From contig NC_009656.1 in the NCBI RefSeq assembly GCF_000017205.1, positions 1,740,001 to 1,804,000 on the forward strand: DNA of 64,000 nt, written 5' to 3'. Below the pieces are notes generated by a model that saw only the letters and a program-made list of their open reading frames with translations, made no database searches and was not told the origin of the DNA. Source of the stretch: Pseudomonas paraeruginosa PA7 (GTDB lineage Bacteria; Pseudomonadota; Gammaproteobacteria; Pseudomonadales; Pseudomonadaceae). Positions 8,922-17,276 of this stretch are shown here, in pieces. The position numbers and the translations under genes were made by a program. Position 1 is the stretch's first letter. Each line of letters starts with the position of its first letter.

Positions 8922-9734
8922 TCAGTGCAGGGCGCGGCCGGGCGGCGGGGCGAGTTCGCCGAGCCGCTGGCCCAGGCGCAGTTGCTCGGTGGGGTCTTCG
9001 CTGAGCAGCAGGGCGCGCTCCAGGTCATAGCGTTCCGCCTGCGGGCAGTCCAGTTGCCGGTACAGCGCGGCGCGCGCCTCGTGGTCGGCGGCACCCACCG
9101 GCCCCAGCTCGATCACCCGCTGGGCGTCCTTCAGCGCCGCCAGCGGTTCGCCGGCGGCGGCGTGCAGCTGGCGGAGGTTGCGCGACAGGCGCTGGAGGAC
9201 TTCCCCGGCGCTGGCCTGCTTCAGGTAGGCGGCCTGCAGTTCGCTCTTCGGTCCGTGCAGGCGCAGCAACAGTTCGCGGCAGTCGGGAGTGTACAGGCGG
9301 CGCCCGGTCGCCGGGTCGAGCAGGTGATCGGCCTGGGGCACGCGGAGCAGGAAGCGGCCCGGGAAGTTCACCCCCACCAGCGGAATCTCCAGCCGGCGCG
9401 CCAGTTCCATGGCCACCAGCGCCAGCGACAGCGGCTGCCCCTGGCGGCGTTGCAGCACCAGCGGGAGCAGGGCCGAGCGTGGCTGCAGGGGGAAGTCGTC
9501 GTCCTCGCAGAAACCCTGTTCGCTCATGCGCCGCAGCAGCCCCTGCGCCCGTTCGCTGGCCGAGGCGCGGTCGTCGAGGCTGGCGCCGATCTGCCGGGCT
9601 AGCTCGTCGAGCGTGCGCTGCGACTGGCCGGGCGGATACGCGGGAAGGTGCTCGGCGGCGATCCACAGGGCCGCCTCGAACAGCGCGGGCGGCTCCTGGG
9701 CGAGGCAATCGAGGCAGGCTTGACGCGGCTCCAT
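8922..9734 (-). CDS. SirB1/transglutaminase-like tetratricopeptide protein, 270 aa
   Basis: It starts at the ATG read at 9734 behind AGGAGA; the reading frame continues far upstream but without codon-usage support. The N-terminal half carries the Transglut_core2 pattern (DDDFPLQPRSALLPLVLQRR, GQPLSLALVAMELARRLEIP, LVGVNFPGRFLLRV, DHLLDPATGRRL), as in SirB1/YchA-like proteins. The C-terminal third contains TPR-like helices (LAALKDAQRVIELGP). No catalytic Cys of true transglutaminases is visible, so an enzymatic role is doubtful. It is convergent with the LuxR gene (6 bp between stops) and divergent from leucine dehydrogenase. Confidence 0.75.
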   Translation of the reverse strand: MEPRQACLDCLAQEPPALFEAALWIAAEHLPAYPPGQSQRTLDELARQIGASLDDRASASERAQGLLRRMSEQGFCEDDDFPLQPRSALLPLVLQRRQGQPLSLALVAMELARRLEIPLVGVNFPGRFLLRVPQADHLLDPATGRRLYTPDCRELLLRLHGPKSELQAAYLKQASAGEVLQRLSRNLRQLHAAAGEPLAALKDAQRVIELGPVGAADHEARAALYRQLDCPQAERYDLERALLLSEDPTEQLRLGQRLGELAPPPGRALH

Positions 9735-9956
9735 GGCTTTCTCCTGGCGCGCCGGGATCGCGTGAGATTCGGCCCTGCGGGACGGGCAGGGCCGGTTTCG
9801 ATCGGGCGGACCCCCATGGTTGTAACCGCCCGCCGGGGCTTCGTCCAGTACCCGCCGTTGCCGCGCCGGGCGTTTCGCCGGGGCCTGCCTATACTGAGGA
9901 GGCCGGCCGGCAACGGCGCGGCCCGGATAACAAGCATCAAGCAGGGGAGCCCCAGC

Positions 9957-10982
9957 ATGTTCGACATGATGGACGCGGCCCGGCTCGAGGGTCTTCACCT
10001 CGCCCAAGACCCGGCCACGGGACTCAAGGCCATTATCGCCATCCACAGCACGCGACTCGGCCCGGCGCTGGGTGGCTGTCGCTATCTGCCCTATCCCAGC
10101 GACGAAGCCGCCATCGGCGACGCCATCCGCCTGGCCCAGGGCATGAGCTACAAGGCGGCGCTGGCCGGACTCGAGCAGGGCGGCGGCAAGGCGGTGATCA
10201 TCCGTCCGCCGCACCTGGACAATCGCGGCGCGCTGTTCGAGGCGTTCGGGCGCTTCATCGAAAGCCTCGGCGGGCGCTACATCACCGCGGTGGACAGCGG
10301 TACCTCGAGCGCCGACATGGATTGCATCGCCCAGCACTCCCGCCACGTCACCAGCACCACCCTGGCCGGCGACCCGTCGCCGCACACCGCCCTCGGGATC
10401 TTCGCCGGGATCCGCGCCAGCGCCCAGGCGCGCCTCGGCAGCGACGACCTGGAGGGCCTGCGGGTCGCGGTACAGGGGCTCGGCCACGTGGGCTACGCGC
10501 TGGCCGAGCAGTTGGCGGCGGTCGGCGCCGAGCTGCTGGTCTGCGATCTCGATCCCGGGCGGGTGCAACTGGCGGTCGAGCAGCTCGGCGCCCACCCGCT
10601 GGCGCCGCAGGCGCTGCTCTCCACGCCCTGCGACATCTTCGCGCCGTGCGGGCTGGGCGGCGTGCTCACCAGCCACAGCGTCAGCCAGTTGCGCTGCGCG
10701 GCGGTGGCCGGGGCGGCGAACAACCAGCTGGAGCGGCCGGAGGTCGCCGACGAGCTGGAGGCGCGCGGGATCCTCTATGCCCCGGACTACGTGATCAACT
10801 CCGGCGGCCTGATCTACGTAGCCCTCAAGCATCGCGGCGCCGATGCGCAGAGCATCACCGCGCACCTGGCGCGGATCCCCGCGCGACTCACCGAGATCTA
10901 CGCCCACGCCCAGGCCGACCACCAGTCGCCGGCGCGGATCGCCGATCGCCTGGCGGAGCGGATTCTCTACGGCCCGCACTGA
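9957..10982 (+). CDS. ldh: Leucine dehydrogenase, 341 aa
   Basis: An ELFV amino-acid dehydrogenase, which deaminates L-leucine and other branched-chain amino acids to 2-oxoacids with NAD+. Visible motifs: GGCRYLPYPSDEAAI and QGMSYKAALAGLEQGGGKAV, with the catalytic Lys in the second; DMDCIAQHSRHV; the NAD-binding GLGHVGYALAEQL; and GAANNQLERPEVADELEARG near the C-terminus. The start at the ATG at 9957 has GCAGGGGAGC upstream. A TATACT -10-like element lies at 9890-9895. It is followed after 141 bp by E1/E2 genes of a 2-oxoacid dehydrogenase, which could take the oxoacid product to acyl-CoA. Confidence 0.92.
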   Translation: MFDMMDAARLEGLHLAQDPATGLKAIIAIHSTRLGPALGGCRYLPYPSDEAAIGDAIRLAQGMSYKAALAGLEQGGGKAVIIRPPHLDNRGALFEAFGRFIESLGGRYITAVDSGTSSADMDCIAQHSRHVTSTTLAGDPSPHTALGIFAGIRASAQARLGSDDLEGLRVAVQGLGHVGYALAEQLAAVGAELLVCDLDPGRVQLAVEQLGAHPLAPQALLSTPCDIFAPCGLGGVLTSHSVSQLRCAAVAGAANNQLERPEVADELEARGILYAPDYVINSGGLIYVALKHRGADAQSITAHLARIPARLTEIYAHAQADHQSPARIADRLAERILYGPH

Positions 10983-11123
10983 CGGGCCGGCTTTTCCGGC
11001 GAGGCCGCCAGCGCGCCTCGCCAGCGGCAGTGCGGGCCACCCCCGCCGCGCCGCGCGTGCACGCCGCCACCCGCGGCGCGACCCCGAGCGGCACGCCTAT
11101 CCGGCGTGCGGAGGAGGCTTGCG

Positions 11124-12221
11124 ATGGTTCACAACCGGGTCGACCCGCCTTTCACCCGCTATCTCGACAGCCACGGCCAGCCCCTCGGCGAGCTGCCCGC
11201 CTGGGCCGCCGATGGCGACGTGCTGGTCCGTCTCTACCGGCAGATGCTCCTGACCCGCCTGTTCGACCAGAAGGCGGTGGCCCTCCAGCGTACCGGGCGG
11301 ATCGGCACCTATGCGCCGACCCTCGGCCAGGAAGCGATAGGCGTGGCGATCGGCAGCCAGATGCGCGCCGAGGACGTGCTGGTGCCCTATTACCGCGATA
11401 CCGCCGTGCAACTCATGCGCGGCGTGCGCATGGAGGACATCCTCCTCTACTGGGGCGGCGACGAGCGCGGCAGCGACTACGCCGAACCACTGGCGGCGCA
11501 GGACTTTCCCATCTGCGTGCCGATCGCGACCCAGGCGCTGCATGCCTGCGGGGTCGCCTCGGCGTTCCGCATCCGCGGCGAGCACCGGGTGGCGGTGACC
11601 ACCTGCGGCGATGGCGCCACCAGCAAGGGCGATTTCCTCGAGGCGCTGAACGTGGCGGGCGCCTGGCAGTTGCCGGTGCTCTTCGTGGTCAACAACAACC
11701 AGTGGGCGATCTCGGTGCCGCGGCGCATCCAGTGCGGCGCGCCGACCCTGGCGGAGAAGGCGGTGGGTGCCGGCTGCCCCGGCGAACAGGTGGACGGCAA
11801 CGACGTGCTGGCGGTCGCCGAGCGGGTCCGCGCGGCGCTCGAGCGGGCGCGCCAGGGCAAGGGCCCGAGCCTGCTGGAGTGCATCAGCTACCGCCTCTGC
11901 GACCACACCACCGCCGACGACGCCAGCCGCTACCGCTCCGCCGAGGAGGTCAGCCAGGCCTGGCGCGAGGAGCCGATCAGGCGCCTGCGCGCCTTCCTCG
12001 CCGGTCGTGGCCAGTGGGACGAGGAGCGCGAGCAGGCGCTGCTGGGCGAGTGCCAGGCGCGGGTGCAGGAGGCGGTGGAGCGTTTCGAGACGTACGGCAC
12101 GCAGGCGCCGCAGGCGCTGTTCGAGCATGTCTACGCGCGCTGGCCGGCGGTCCTGGAGGAGCAGCGCGAGCAGGTGCTGGAGCGCGCCGCGCGGCGGCAG
12201 GGAGGGGCCGAGCATGAATGA
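11124..12221 (+). CDS. 2-oxoacid dehydrogenase E1 component, alpha subunit (pyruvate or branched-chain type), 365 aa
   Basis: The thiamine-diphosphate-dependent decarboxylase subunit. The ThDP motif begins TTCGDGATSKGDFLEALNVA and closes with VVNNNQWAIS, with the expected ~28-residue spacing. RTGRIGTYAPTLGQEAIGVA near residue 60 is also typical. An in-frame start at 11106 exists, but GGAGGAGG at 11110-11117 sits 6 bp before the ATG at 11124, which decides the start. The stop overlaps the E1-beta start by 8 bp. Annotators usually call it pyruvate dehydrogenase E1-alpha; a branched-chain oxoacid substrate is suggested by the upstream leucine dehydrogenase. Confidence 0.88.
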   Translation: MVHNRVDPPFTRYLDSHGQPLGELPAWAADGDVLVRLYRQMLLTRLFDQKAVALQRTGRIGTYAPTLGQEAIGVAIGSQMRAEDVLVPYYRDTAVQLMRGVRMEDILLYWGGDERGSDYAEPLAAQDFPICVPIATQALHACGVASAFRIRGEHRVAVTTCGDGATSKGDFLEALNVAGAWQLPVLFVVNNNQWAISVPRRIQCGAPTLAEKAVGAGCPGEQVDGNDVLAVAERVRAALERARQGKGPSLLECISYRLCDHTTADDASRYRSAEEVSQAWREEPIRRLRAFLAGRGQWDEEREQALLGECQARVQEAVERFETYGTQAPQALFEHVYARWPAVLEEQREQVLERAARRQGGAEHE

Positions 12222-13215
12222 GCGCGACGGCGAAGCGAAACGCCTGACCCTGCTGGAGGCGGTCAACCTGGCGCTGCACCGGGCGATGGCCGAGGACGAG
12301 ACGGTGGTGGTGCTGGGCGAGGACGTCGGGGTCAATGGCGGGGTGTTCCGCGCCACTCTTGGCCTGCGCGAGCGCTTTGGCTTCAAGCGGGTGCTGGATA
12401 CGCCGCTGGCGGAGAACATGATCGCCGGGCTGTCCATCGGCATGGCCGCCCAGGGCCTGAAACCGGTGATGGAGATCCAGTTCATGGGCTTCATCTACGC
12501 CGCCATGGAGCAACTGGTGTCCCATGCCAGCCGCCTGCGCAATCGCACCCGCGGCCGCCTGGCCTGCCCGCTGGTGCTGCGCACGCCGATGGGCGCGGGA
12601 ATCCGCGCGCCGGAGCACCACAGCGAGGCGACCGAGGCGATGTTCGCGCACATCCCCGGCGTCCGCGTGCTGGTGCCGTCGTCGCCAGCGCGGGCCTACG
12701 GCCTGCTCCTGGCGGCGATCGACGATCCCGACCCGGTGATCTTCCTCGAACCGACCCGGCTCTACCGGATGAACCCGCAGCCGCTGGCGGACGACGCCCG
12801 GCGCCTGCCGCTGGACAGTTGCTTCACCCTCCGCGAAGGCGGCGACCTGACCCTGGTCAGCTGGGGTGCCAGCGTCCACGAGACCCTGCAGGCTGCCGAG
12901 CGCCTGGCGCAGCGCGGCATCGAGGCCGAAGTGATCGACGTCGCCTGCCTCAAGCCGCTCGACCTCGACACCCTGGAAGCCTCGGTGCGCAAGACCGGTC
13001 GCTGCGTGATCGTCCACGAGGCGCCAAGGAGCGGCGGCCTCGGCGGGGAAATCGCCGCGAGCCTCTACGAGCGCGTCCTGTTCGACCTGCGGGCGCCGAT
13101 CCAGCGGGTCGCGGCGGCTGACATCCCACCGCCGCTGTACCGCCTGGAATCGCTGTACATGCCCGCCGTGGAGGACATCCTGGCGGCCTGCGACACCGTG
13201 CTCGGCTACGCCTGA
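12214..13215 (+). CDS. 2-oxoacid dehydrogenase E1 component, beta subunit, 333 aa
   Basis: A transketolase-like subunit. Typical segments are LTLLEAVNLALHRAMAEDE, VVVLGEDVGVNGGVFRAT, DTPLAENMIAGLSIGMAAQG, and RTPMGAGIRAPEHHSEATEA with the conserved GxG and HxS. The C-terminal domain carries VIDVACLKPLDLDTLEASVR and IVHEAPRSGGLGGEIAA. It pairs with E1-alpha in an alpha2-beta2 heterotetramer. The start at the ATG at 12214 overlaps the E1-alpha 3' end, showing translational coupling; GGGAGGGG lies just upstream. The E2 gene follows 17 bp downstream. Confidence 0.9.
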   Translation: MNERDGEAKRLTLLEAVNLALHRAMAEDETVVVLGEDVGVNGGVFRATLGLRERFGFKRVLDTPLAENMIAGLSIGMAAQGLKPVMEIQFMGFIYAAMEQLVSHASRLRNRTRGRLACPLVLRTPMGAGIRAPEHHSEATEAMFAHIPGVRVLVPSSPARAYGLLLAAIDDPDPVIFLEPTRLYRMNPQPLADDARRLPLDSCFTLREGGDLTLVSWGASVHETLQAAERLAQRGIEAEVIDVACLKPLDLDTLEASVRKTGRCVIVHEAPRSGGLGGEIAASLYERVLFDLRAPIQRVAAADIPPPLYRLESLYMPAVEDILAACDTVLGYA

Positions 13216-13232
13216 GCCAAGGGGAGACGACC

Positions 13233-14345
13233 ATGAAGCACTTCAAGCTGCCCGACCTGGGCGAGGGCCTGCAGGAAGCGGAAATCGTCGAATGGCACGT
13301 CAAGTCCGGCGACAGCGTGCGCGCCGACCAGCGCCTGGTGTCGGTGGAAACCGCCAAGGCGCTGGTGGAAATCCCCGCGCCCTACGACGGAGTGGTGGGC
13401 AAGCTGTTCGGCGCCGAGGGCGACATCCTCCACGTCGGCGAACCGCTGGTGGGCTTCGAGGGCGAGGAGGCGGACGCCGGTACCGTGGTGGGGCGCCTGG
13501 AGGGCGGCGGTAGCGCCCCGGAGGACCGTTTCTTCATCGGCGCCGCGCCGTCCACCCGCGAGCACCTGGCGCCGCGCGCGACCCCGGCGGTGCGCCAGTT
13601 CGCCCGCCAGCAGGGCGTCGAGCTGGCTGGCCTGAGCGGCTCCGGCCCGGATGGCCTGATCACTCGCGCCGACGTCGAGGCCGCCGCCCAGGGCGCCCGC
13701 GAACGCTTCGGCGGCGAGCGCTTGCGCGGCGTACGGCGGAGCATGGCGCTGAACATGGCGCGCTCGCATGCCGAGGTGGTGCCGGTGACGATCTACGGCG
13801 ACGCCGACCTGCACCGCTGGAAGACCGCCCGCGACCCGCTGATCCGCCTGGCCCAGGCGCTGGCCGAGGCCTGTCGCGCCGAGCCGACCCTCAACGCCTG
13901 GTTCGATGGCGCCTCGTTGTCGCTGAAGCTGCATGAGCGGCTCGACCTGGGGATCGCCGTGGACACCCCGGAGGGCCTGTTCGTGCCGGTGCTGCGCGAT
14001 GTCGGCGCGCGTTCGGCGGAGGACCTGCGCGCCGGTATGCGGCGCCTGCGCGAGGATGTCCAGGCGCGCTCGATCCCGCCGGCGGAAATGCTCGGCGCGA
14101 CCTTGACCCTATCCAACTTCGGCACCCTGTTCGGCCGCTACGCCAACCCCGTGGTGGTGCCGCCGCAGGTGGCAATCCTCGGTGCCGGCGGCATCCGCGA
14201 CGAAGTCGTGGCCTGGCGCGGCGAGATGGCCATCCACCCGATCCTGCCGCTGTCGCTGACCTTCGACCACCGCGCCGCCACCGGTGGCGAGGCGGCGCGT
14301 TTCCTCAAGGTCCTGGTGAATGCCCTGGAGCAGCCCGACGGCTGA
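13233..14345 (+). CDS. 2-oxoacid dehydrogenase E2 component (dihydrolipoamide acyltransferase), 370 aa
   Basis: Three domains in order: a lipoyl domain (residues 1-80, with the lipoylated Lys in VSVETAKALVEIPAP), a peripheral subunit-binding domain (about 110-145, TPAVRQFARQQGVELAGLSG), and the catalytic chloramphenicol-acetyltransferase-like domain. Only one lipoyl domain is present. The usual catalytic H-x3-D-G reads HRAATGG here, so the Asp position is Thr; some proteobacterial E2 proteins show this too. The RBS GGGGAGACGACC precedes the ATG. No E3 gene follows: the stop at 14343-14345 abuts a convergent gene, so an E3 must come from elsewhere. Confidence 0.9.
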   Translation: MKHFKLPDLGEGLQEAEIVEWHVKSGDSVRADQRLVSVETAKALVEIPAPYDGVVGKLFGAEGDILHVGEPLVGFEGEEADAGTVVGRLEGGGSAPEDRFFIGAAPSTREHLAPRATPAVRQFARQQGVELAGLSGSGPDGLITRADVEAAAQGARERFGGERLRGVRRSMALNMARSHAEVVPVTIYGDADLHRWKTARDPLIRLAQALAEACRAEPTLNAWFDGASLSLKLHERLDLGIAVDTPEGLFVPVLRDVGARSAEDLRAGMRRLREDVQARSIPPAEMLGATLTLSNFGTLFGRYANPVVVPPQVAILGAGGIRDEVVAWRGEMAIHPILPLSLTFDHRAATGGEAARFLKVLVNALEQPDG

Positions 14346-14744
14346 TCAGCGCCGGCGTTCCAGCCACCACACCAGCAGCGCGCCGAGGGCATAGGCGAGG
14401 ATATCGAGCCAGTCGGCGGTGCTGCCGAAAACGATACGCAGCACGGGGCTGGAGAACTGCCAGTGCAGTTGCATCGCCAGGTACTGGCCCAGTTCCAGCA
14501 GCGCGCCGACGGCGAAGGCGGCCGTCGCCAGCCGGCCGGCGGGCGCCCTGAGCGCGCCGTTCAGCAGGTAGTAGAGCCAGGCCACCGCCAGCAGGTCGCC
14601 GCCGAAGCCGCGTACCCAGCCCCAGTGCCGGCCCAGGGTGGCGAGCGCCACCAGCAGGCCGAACAGCAGCAGTGCCAGCAGCAGGCTGCGCCGGTCCAGG
14701 CGCCAGCGTCGCGTGCGGGTGGGGGGGGCGGGGAGAGCGGGCAT
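14346..14744 (-). CDS. DUF2809 family membrane protein, 132 aa
   Basis: A small, very hydrophobic protein with about four membrane segments (LLLALLLFGLLVALATLG, LLAVAWLYYLLNGAL, LATAAFAVGALLELGQYLA, ILAYALGALLVWWLE). The HWGWVRGFGGDLL and GSTADWLDILAYALG patterns are typical of DUF2809 proteins. I start at the ATG read at 14744; the frame reaches a TTG at 14786, but without a ribosome site. Its stop directly abuts the E2 stop (convergent, no gap). Function unknown. Confidence 0.75.
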   Translation of the reverse strand: MPALPAPPTRTRRWRLDRRSLLLALLLFGLLVALATLGRHWGWVRGFGGDLLAVAWLYYLLNGALRAPAGRLATAAFAVGALLELGQYLAMQLHWQFSSPVLRIVFGSTADWLDILAYALGALLVWWLERRR

Positions 14745-14917
14745 GGGACTTCGTGGTCGATGAGGCTGCCGGGCGTTGTACGGCAACCAACGGTTTCCGG
14801 CAAGGCGGGCGTGGGCCGGACAAGCGCCTTGCGGCTAGCGGCCGGTTCGTGGAGAGCGGCGGCTAACGCCCGTATCGTTCGCCGCCCGACAAGAGCCGTG
14901 TCGTTCGCCGCGCGGAC

Positions 14918-15502
14918 TCAGTGGCGTCGCAGGCTGGCGAGCAATTGCTCGACGAAGGCGTCGCTGCCGGAGCTGTCGAGGTAGTGCACCTGGGGCCCGT
15001 CGAGCAGGTAGAGCGCATGGTAGGGCTTGCCGGCCTGGCTGCCGCGCAGGCGATAGACCTCGGTACCGGCCACGCGGTAACGGCTGGCACTGGCGCGCCG
15101 GTCGCACAGGCCGAGGGCCTGGCGCTGCGCCTGGAGACGTTCGCGCCGGGCGCCGGGCAGGCCGTCCAGGGGCAGGGCGCCGAACAGCAGGCGGACCTGG
15201 CGCGGCAGGTCGAGCCGCTCGCCGTCGGCGGCGCCCAGTTCCTGCTGGCGGAGCAGGCGATGGGCGAGGTAGTGGCCATCGGCGTAGCGGGCGATCAGCA
15301 GGTCTCCGCTGTGCAGCAGGGTGGCGGGCGCCTGCTGCAGGTCGAGCCGCAGCTTGCCGGGGCCGCCCAGGGCCAGGATCTGCGCGGCGCCGGCAGAGGC
15401 TGCCGGTGTCTCGGCGTCCGTGGCCTGGAACGGGCAGGCGAGTGCAGGGGCGCCGGCGAGGCCGAGGAGGGCGCACAGCAGGCCGGCAAGTTGTCGCGGC
15501 AT
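14918..15502 (-). CDS. Secreted/periplasmic protein of unknown function, 194 aa
   Basis: AAGGAG sits 6-10 bp before the ATG read at 15502. A classical signal peptide (LAGLLCALLGLAGAPALA, cleavage before CPFQ) is followed by about 170 residues of mixed character, with LRLDLQQAPATLLHSGDLLI, ARYADGHYLAHRLLRQQELG and a C-terminal YHALYLLDGPQVHYLDSSGS. The Cys right after ALA raises the question of a lipoprotein, but ALAC lacks the hydrophobic -3 Leu pattern (it reads A-L-A-C), so this is possible rather than certain. It is co-directional with yebG, 35 bp downstream of it, so it may share SOS control. I do not recognise the family. Confidence 0.7.
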   Translation of the reverse strand: MPRQLAGLLCALLGLAGAPALACPFQATDAETPAASAGAAQILALGGPGKLRLDLQQAPATLLHSGDLLIARYADGHYLAHRLLRQQELGAADGERLDLPRQVRLLFGALPLDGLPGARRERLQAQRQALGLCDRRASASRYRVAGTEVYRLRGSQAGKPYHALYLLDGPQVHYLDSSGSDAFVEQLLASLRRH

Positions 15503-15537
15503 GTTTCGGCTCCTTGCGCTTTGCTTGCAGCGGCGGC

Positions 15538-15804
15538 TCATTCGTCCGCGGCGGTTTCCTCGAACAGTTCGTTGAGGGCGTCCGGCTGGTTCTTGAAGGC
15601 GCGGGCGAAGGCATCGCGGTTCTTCGCCATGAAGATGCCCAGCTCTTCCACCTGCTCCTCCTTCAGCGACGGCACCGCCTTCTGCAGCACTTCGGCCAGC
15701 GTTTCCGCCAGTTCCAGCATCTTGTCGTAACGATCGGCTTCAGCCTTGTCCATGAACAAACGCTCCTGATCCCGGCTGCTGCGGTACACCACTTCGACGG
15801 CCAT
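15538..15804 (-). CDS. yebG: YebG, SOS-regulated DNA damage-inducible protein, 88 aa
   Basis: The N-terminus MAVEVVYRSSRDQERLFMDK, then AEADRYDKMLELAETLAEVL, is typical of YebG, including the helical acidic body and a Glu-rich C-terminus (LNELFEETAADE). The biochemical role of YebG is not settled; it is a LexA regulon member in Escherichia coli. A CTG-N10-CAG LexA box lies at 15845-15860, 41 bp upstream of the start codon, supporting SOS regulation here. The secreted-protein gene downstream is probably cotranscribed. Confidence 0.92.
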   Translation of the reverse strand: MAVEVVYRSSRDQERLFMDKAEADRYDKMLELAETLAEVLQKAVPSLKEEQVEELGIFMAKNRDAFARAFKNQPDALNELFEETAADE

Positions 15805-15844
15805 TCATCACCTCTGTGCCTTCTGAGTCGCAAGGTTGCTTTGA

Positions 15845-15860
15845 CTGGTTATCCATACAG
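15845..15860 (-). promoter_or_regulatory. LexA (SOS) box upstream of yebG
   Basis: Read on the minus strand it is CTGTATGGATAACCAG, matching the gammaproteobacterial CTG-N10-CAG consensus with the AT-rich left half CTGTAT intact. The box sits in the 209-bp region divergent between yebG and the small secreted-protein gene at 16014. A TATACT element overlaps its start. Confidence 0.8.
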
Positions 15861-16013
15861 TATATGGCGTCCTGCCGCATCTGGATAGCACCAGGATTGC
15901 CGGCGCATTGCCACGATGGTCTTCGTCTGACAGAAATGTCATGCCGGGCTCATGGGCCTGACAGTCTCCGCAGCGTAGTTTCGGGCTGAACGTTCTACCA
16001 AGGAGACATCCTC

Positions 16014-16283
16014 ATGAGAGTGATCCCGTTGGCACTTGTCGCGCTGCTCGGCCTGGCGCCGCTGGCCCAGGCGCAGCAACAGCCCTATGGACCCAACCCG
16101 GATTCGAAGTCCCTCCGCCAGCACTACGTGGACGGCCGCCTGGACATCGCCCGGGTGATCTACAAGACCGACCTGTGGAATGCCTGCGGCATCGTCCCGG
16201 CACGACTGGTCTACGAGGATTCGCAGGGCGAGCGGCATACCGTCGAATACAAGGCCTGGGGCAACGGTTGCAGCGGCAACTGA
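16014..16283 (+). CDS. Small secreted protein with Cys pair, 89 aa
   Basis: AAGGAGAC lies 4-8 bp before the ATG. A signal peptide (VIPLALVALLGLAPLAQA, cleavage near AQA-QQQ) precedes about 68 mature residues. Two Cys residues (WNACGIVP and GNGCSGN) could form one disulfide between the middle and the C-terminus. The pattern LRQHYVDGRLDIARVIYKTD and PARLVYEDSQGERHTVEYK does not match a family I know. A TGACA-N4-TGTCA dyad at 15928-15941 lies 72 bp upstream and may be a regulator site. Confidence 0.75.
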   Translation: MRVIPLALVALLGLAPLAQAQQQPYGPNPDSKSLRQHYVDGRLDIARVIYKTDLWNACGIVPARLVYEDSQGERHTVEYKAWGNGCSGN

Positions 16284-16393
16284 GCGAGCCCGGTGCGGTC
16301 GGCGCCGTACCGGGTTTTCCCCATCTACCCGGGTTCTGCTAAGGTTGCGCGCCTGGCCGCCGCGCCTGCGGCACGTCCTTCCCGCCCGCACGG

Positions 16394-16621
16394 ATGCCCG
16401 GCATGCACGAACTCGGTTTCGCCCTCCTGCTCATCGCCTATGTCTGGTCCGTGGCCAGCGGCGGGCGTCGCTCGATCCCCTGCGCCTTGCTCTGCCTGCT
16501 GCTGTTTCCGCTGGCGCAACTGGCCTTCGCCATCAACGACGCACCGATGCGCGCGCCGCTGGCACTGGCGGTCTTCGGCGCGGGGCTGGCCTACCTCAGC
16601 GGCGGGTCGGTGTTCGGCTGA
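16394..16621 (+). CDS. Small inner-membrane protein, 75 aa
   Basis: Three hydrophobic stretches (LGFALLLIAYVWSVASG, IPCALLCLLLFPLAQLAFAI, APLALAVFGAGLAYLSGG) suggest a three-helix membrane protein. The start is either the ATG at 16394 or the one at 16403; no strong ribosome site favours either. It lies just upstream of the hasI promoter region (75 bp before the sigma-factor start). Function unknown; the gene call rests on length, start and composition only. Confidence 0.55.
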   Translation: MPGMHELGFALLLIAYVWSVASGGRRSIPCALLCLLLFPLAQLAFAINDAPMRAPLALAVFGAGLAYLSGGSVFG

Positions 16622-16640
16622 ACCCCGGACATCCAACAAT

Positions 16641-16659
16641 ACGATTGAAAATCATTATC
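16641..16659 (+). promoter_or_regulatory. Fur box upstream of hasI
   Basis: ACGATTGAAAATCATTATC matches 14 of 19 positions of the Fur consensus GATAATGATAATCATTATC, with the whole right half intact. It lies 38 bp before the GTG start of the ECF sigma factor, so iron-loaded Fur would cover its promoter. Confidence 0.8.
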
Positions 16660-16696
16660 ATAAAAAATATGCTGCTGGCCTTCTGGAAGGACGTGG

Positions 16697-17212
16697 GTGG
16701 ATGCGCCGTTGGCGGAGCAGGATCTCAAGGCACTGTTTCTCAGGCATGCCCGGAAGTTGCAGGCGTATCTGTTGCGCAAGACCCGCGATCCGCACCTGGC
16801 CGCGGACCTCGCGCAGGAGAGCTTCCTGCGCCTGGCCGAGCAGCGGCACAAGGAGCCGATCGAGCATGTCGATGCCTACCTCTACCGCACCGCGCACAAC
16901 CTCGCCATCGACCATTACCGGCAGGAACGGCGGCGCCGCACCGAGACCCGGCCGGGCGACGACTTCGCCGGGTTCGTCGCCGACCAGCCCGGCCCCGAGG
17001 AGTCCGCGGTGGATGCCGATGCGCTTGCCCGCCTGCGCGAGACAGTCGCCGAACTGCCGCCGCGCACCCGTGAGATCTTTCGACTCAACCGCCTGGAAGG
17101 GCTGACCCATGCCGAGGTGGCGAGGCGCCTGGAAATCTCCGATAGCTCGGTGCAGAAGCACCTGGCCCGCGCCCTGGCCCATGTGATGCAGGCACTCGAG
17201 GATTCCCGCTGA
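16697..17212 (+). CDS. hasI: ECF sigma factor HasI, 171 aa
   Basis: An iron-starvation-type ECF sigma factor. The sigma2 region spans about residues 10-80 (LFLRHARKLQAYLLRKTRD, LAADLAQESFLRLAEQ, VDAYLYRTAHNLAIDHYRQE) and sigma4 about 110-165 (LPPRTREIFRLNRLEGLTHA, EVARRLEISDSSVQKHLARA). The start is GTG at 16697, with GGAAGGA upstream. The anti-sigma gene hasS follows after 64 bp. By analogy with HasI/HasS of Serratia, haem-loaded HasA at HasR releases HasI, which then transcribes hasR. Fur repression is visible at 16641-16659. Confidence 0.93.
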   Translation: MDAPLAEQDLKALFLRHARKLQAYLLRKTRDPHLAADLAQESFLRLAEQRHKEPIEHVDAYLYRTAHNLAIDHYRQERRRRTETRPGDDFAGFVADQPGPEESAVDADALARLRETVAELPPRTREIFRLNRLEGLTHAEVARRLEISDSSVQKHLARALAHVMQALEDSR

Positions 17213-17276
17213 ATGGATTACCGAGTCTTGCCGGTTCGCGCGTCTGAACCTCTATAACGACCAACGAGAGCCGCAC

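Noticed and set aside
9479..12217. 912-codon open frame overlapping ldh and E1-alpha
   Set aside because: Arg/Pro/Gly-rich out-of-frame reading over two well-recognised genes.
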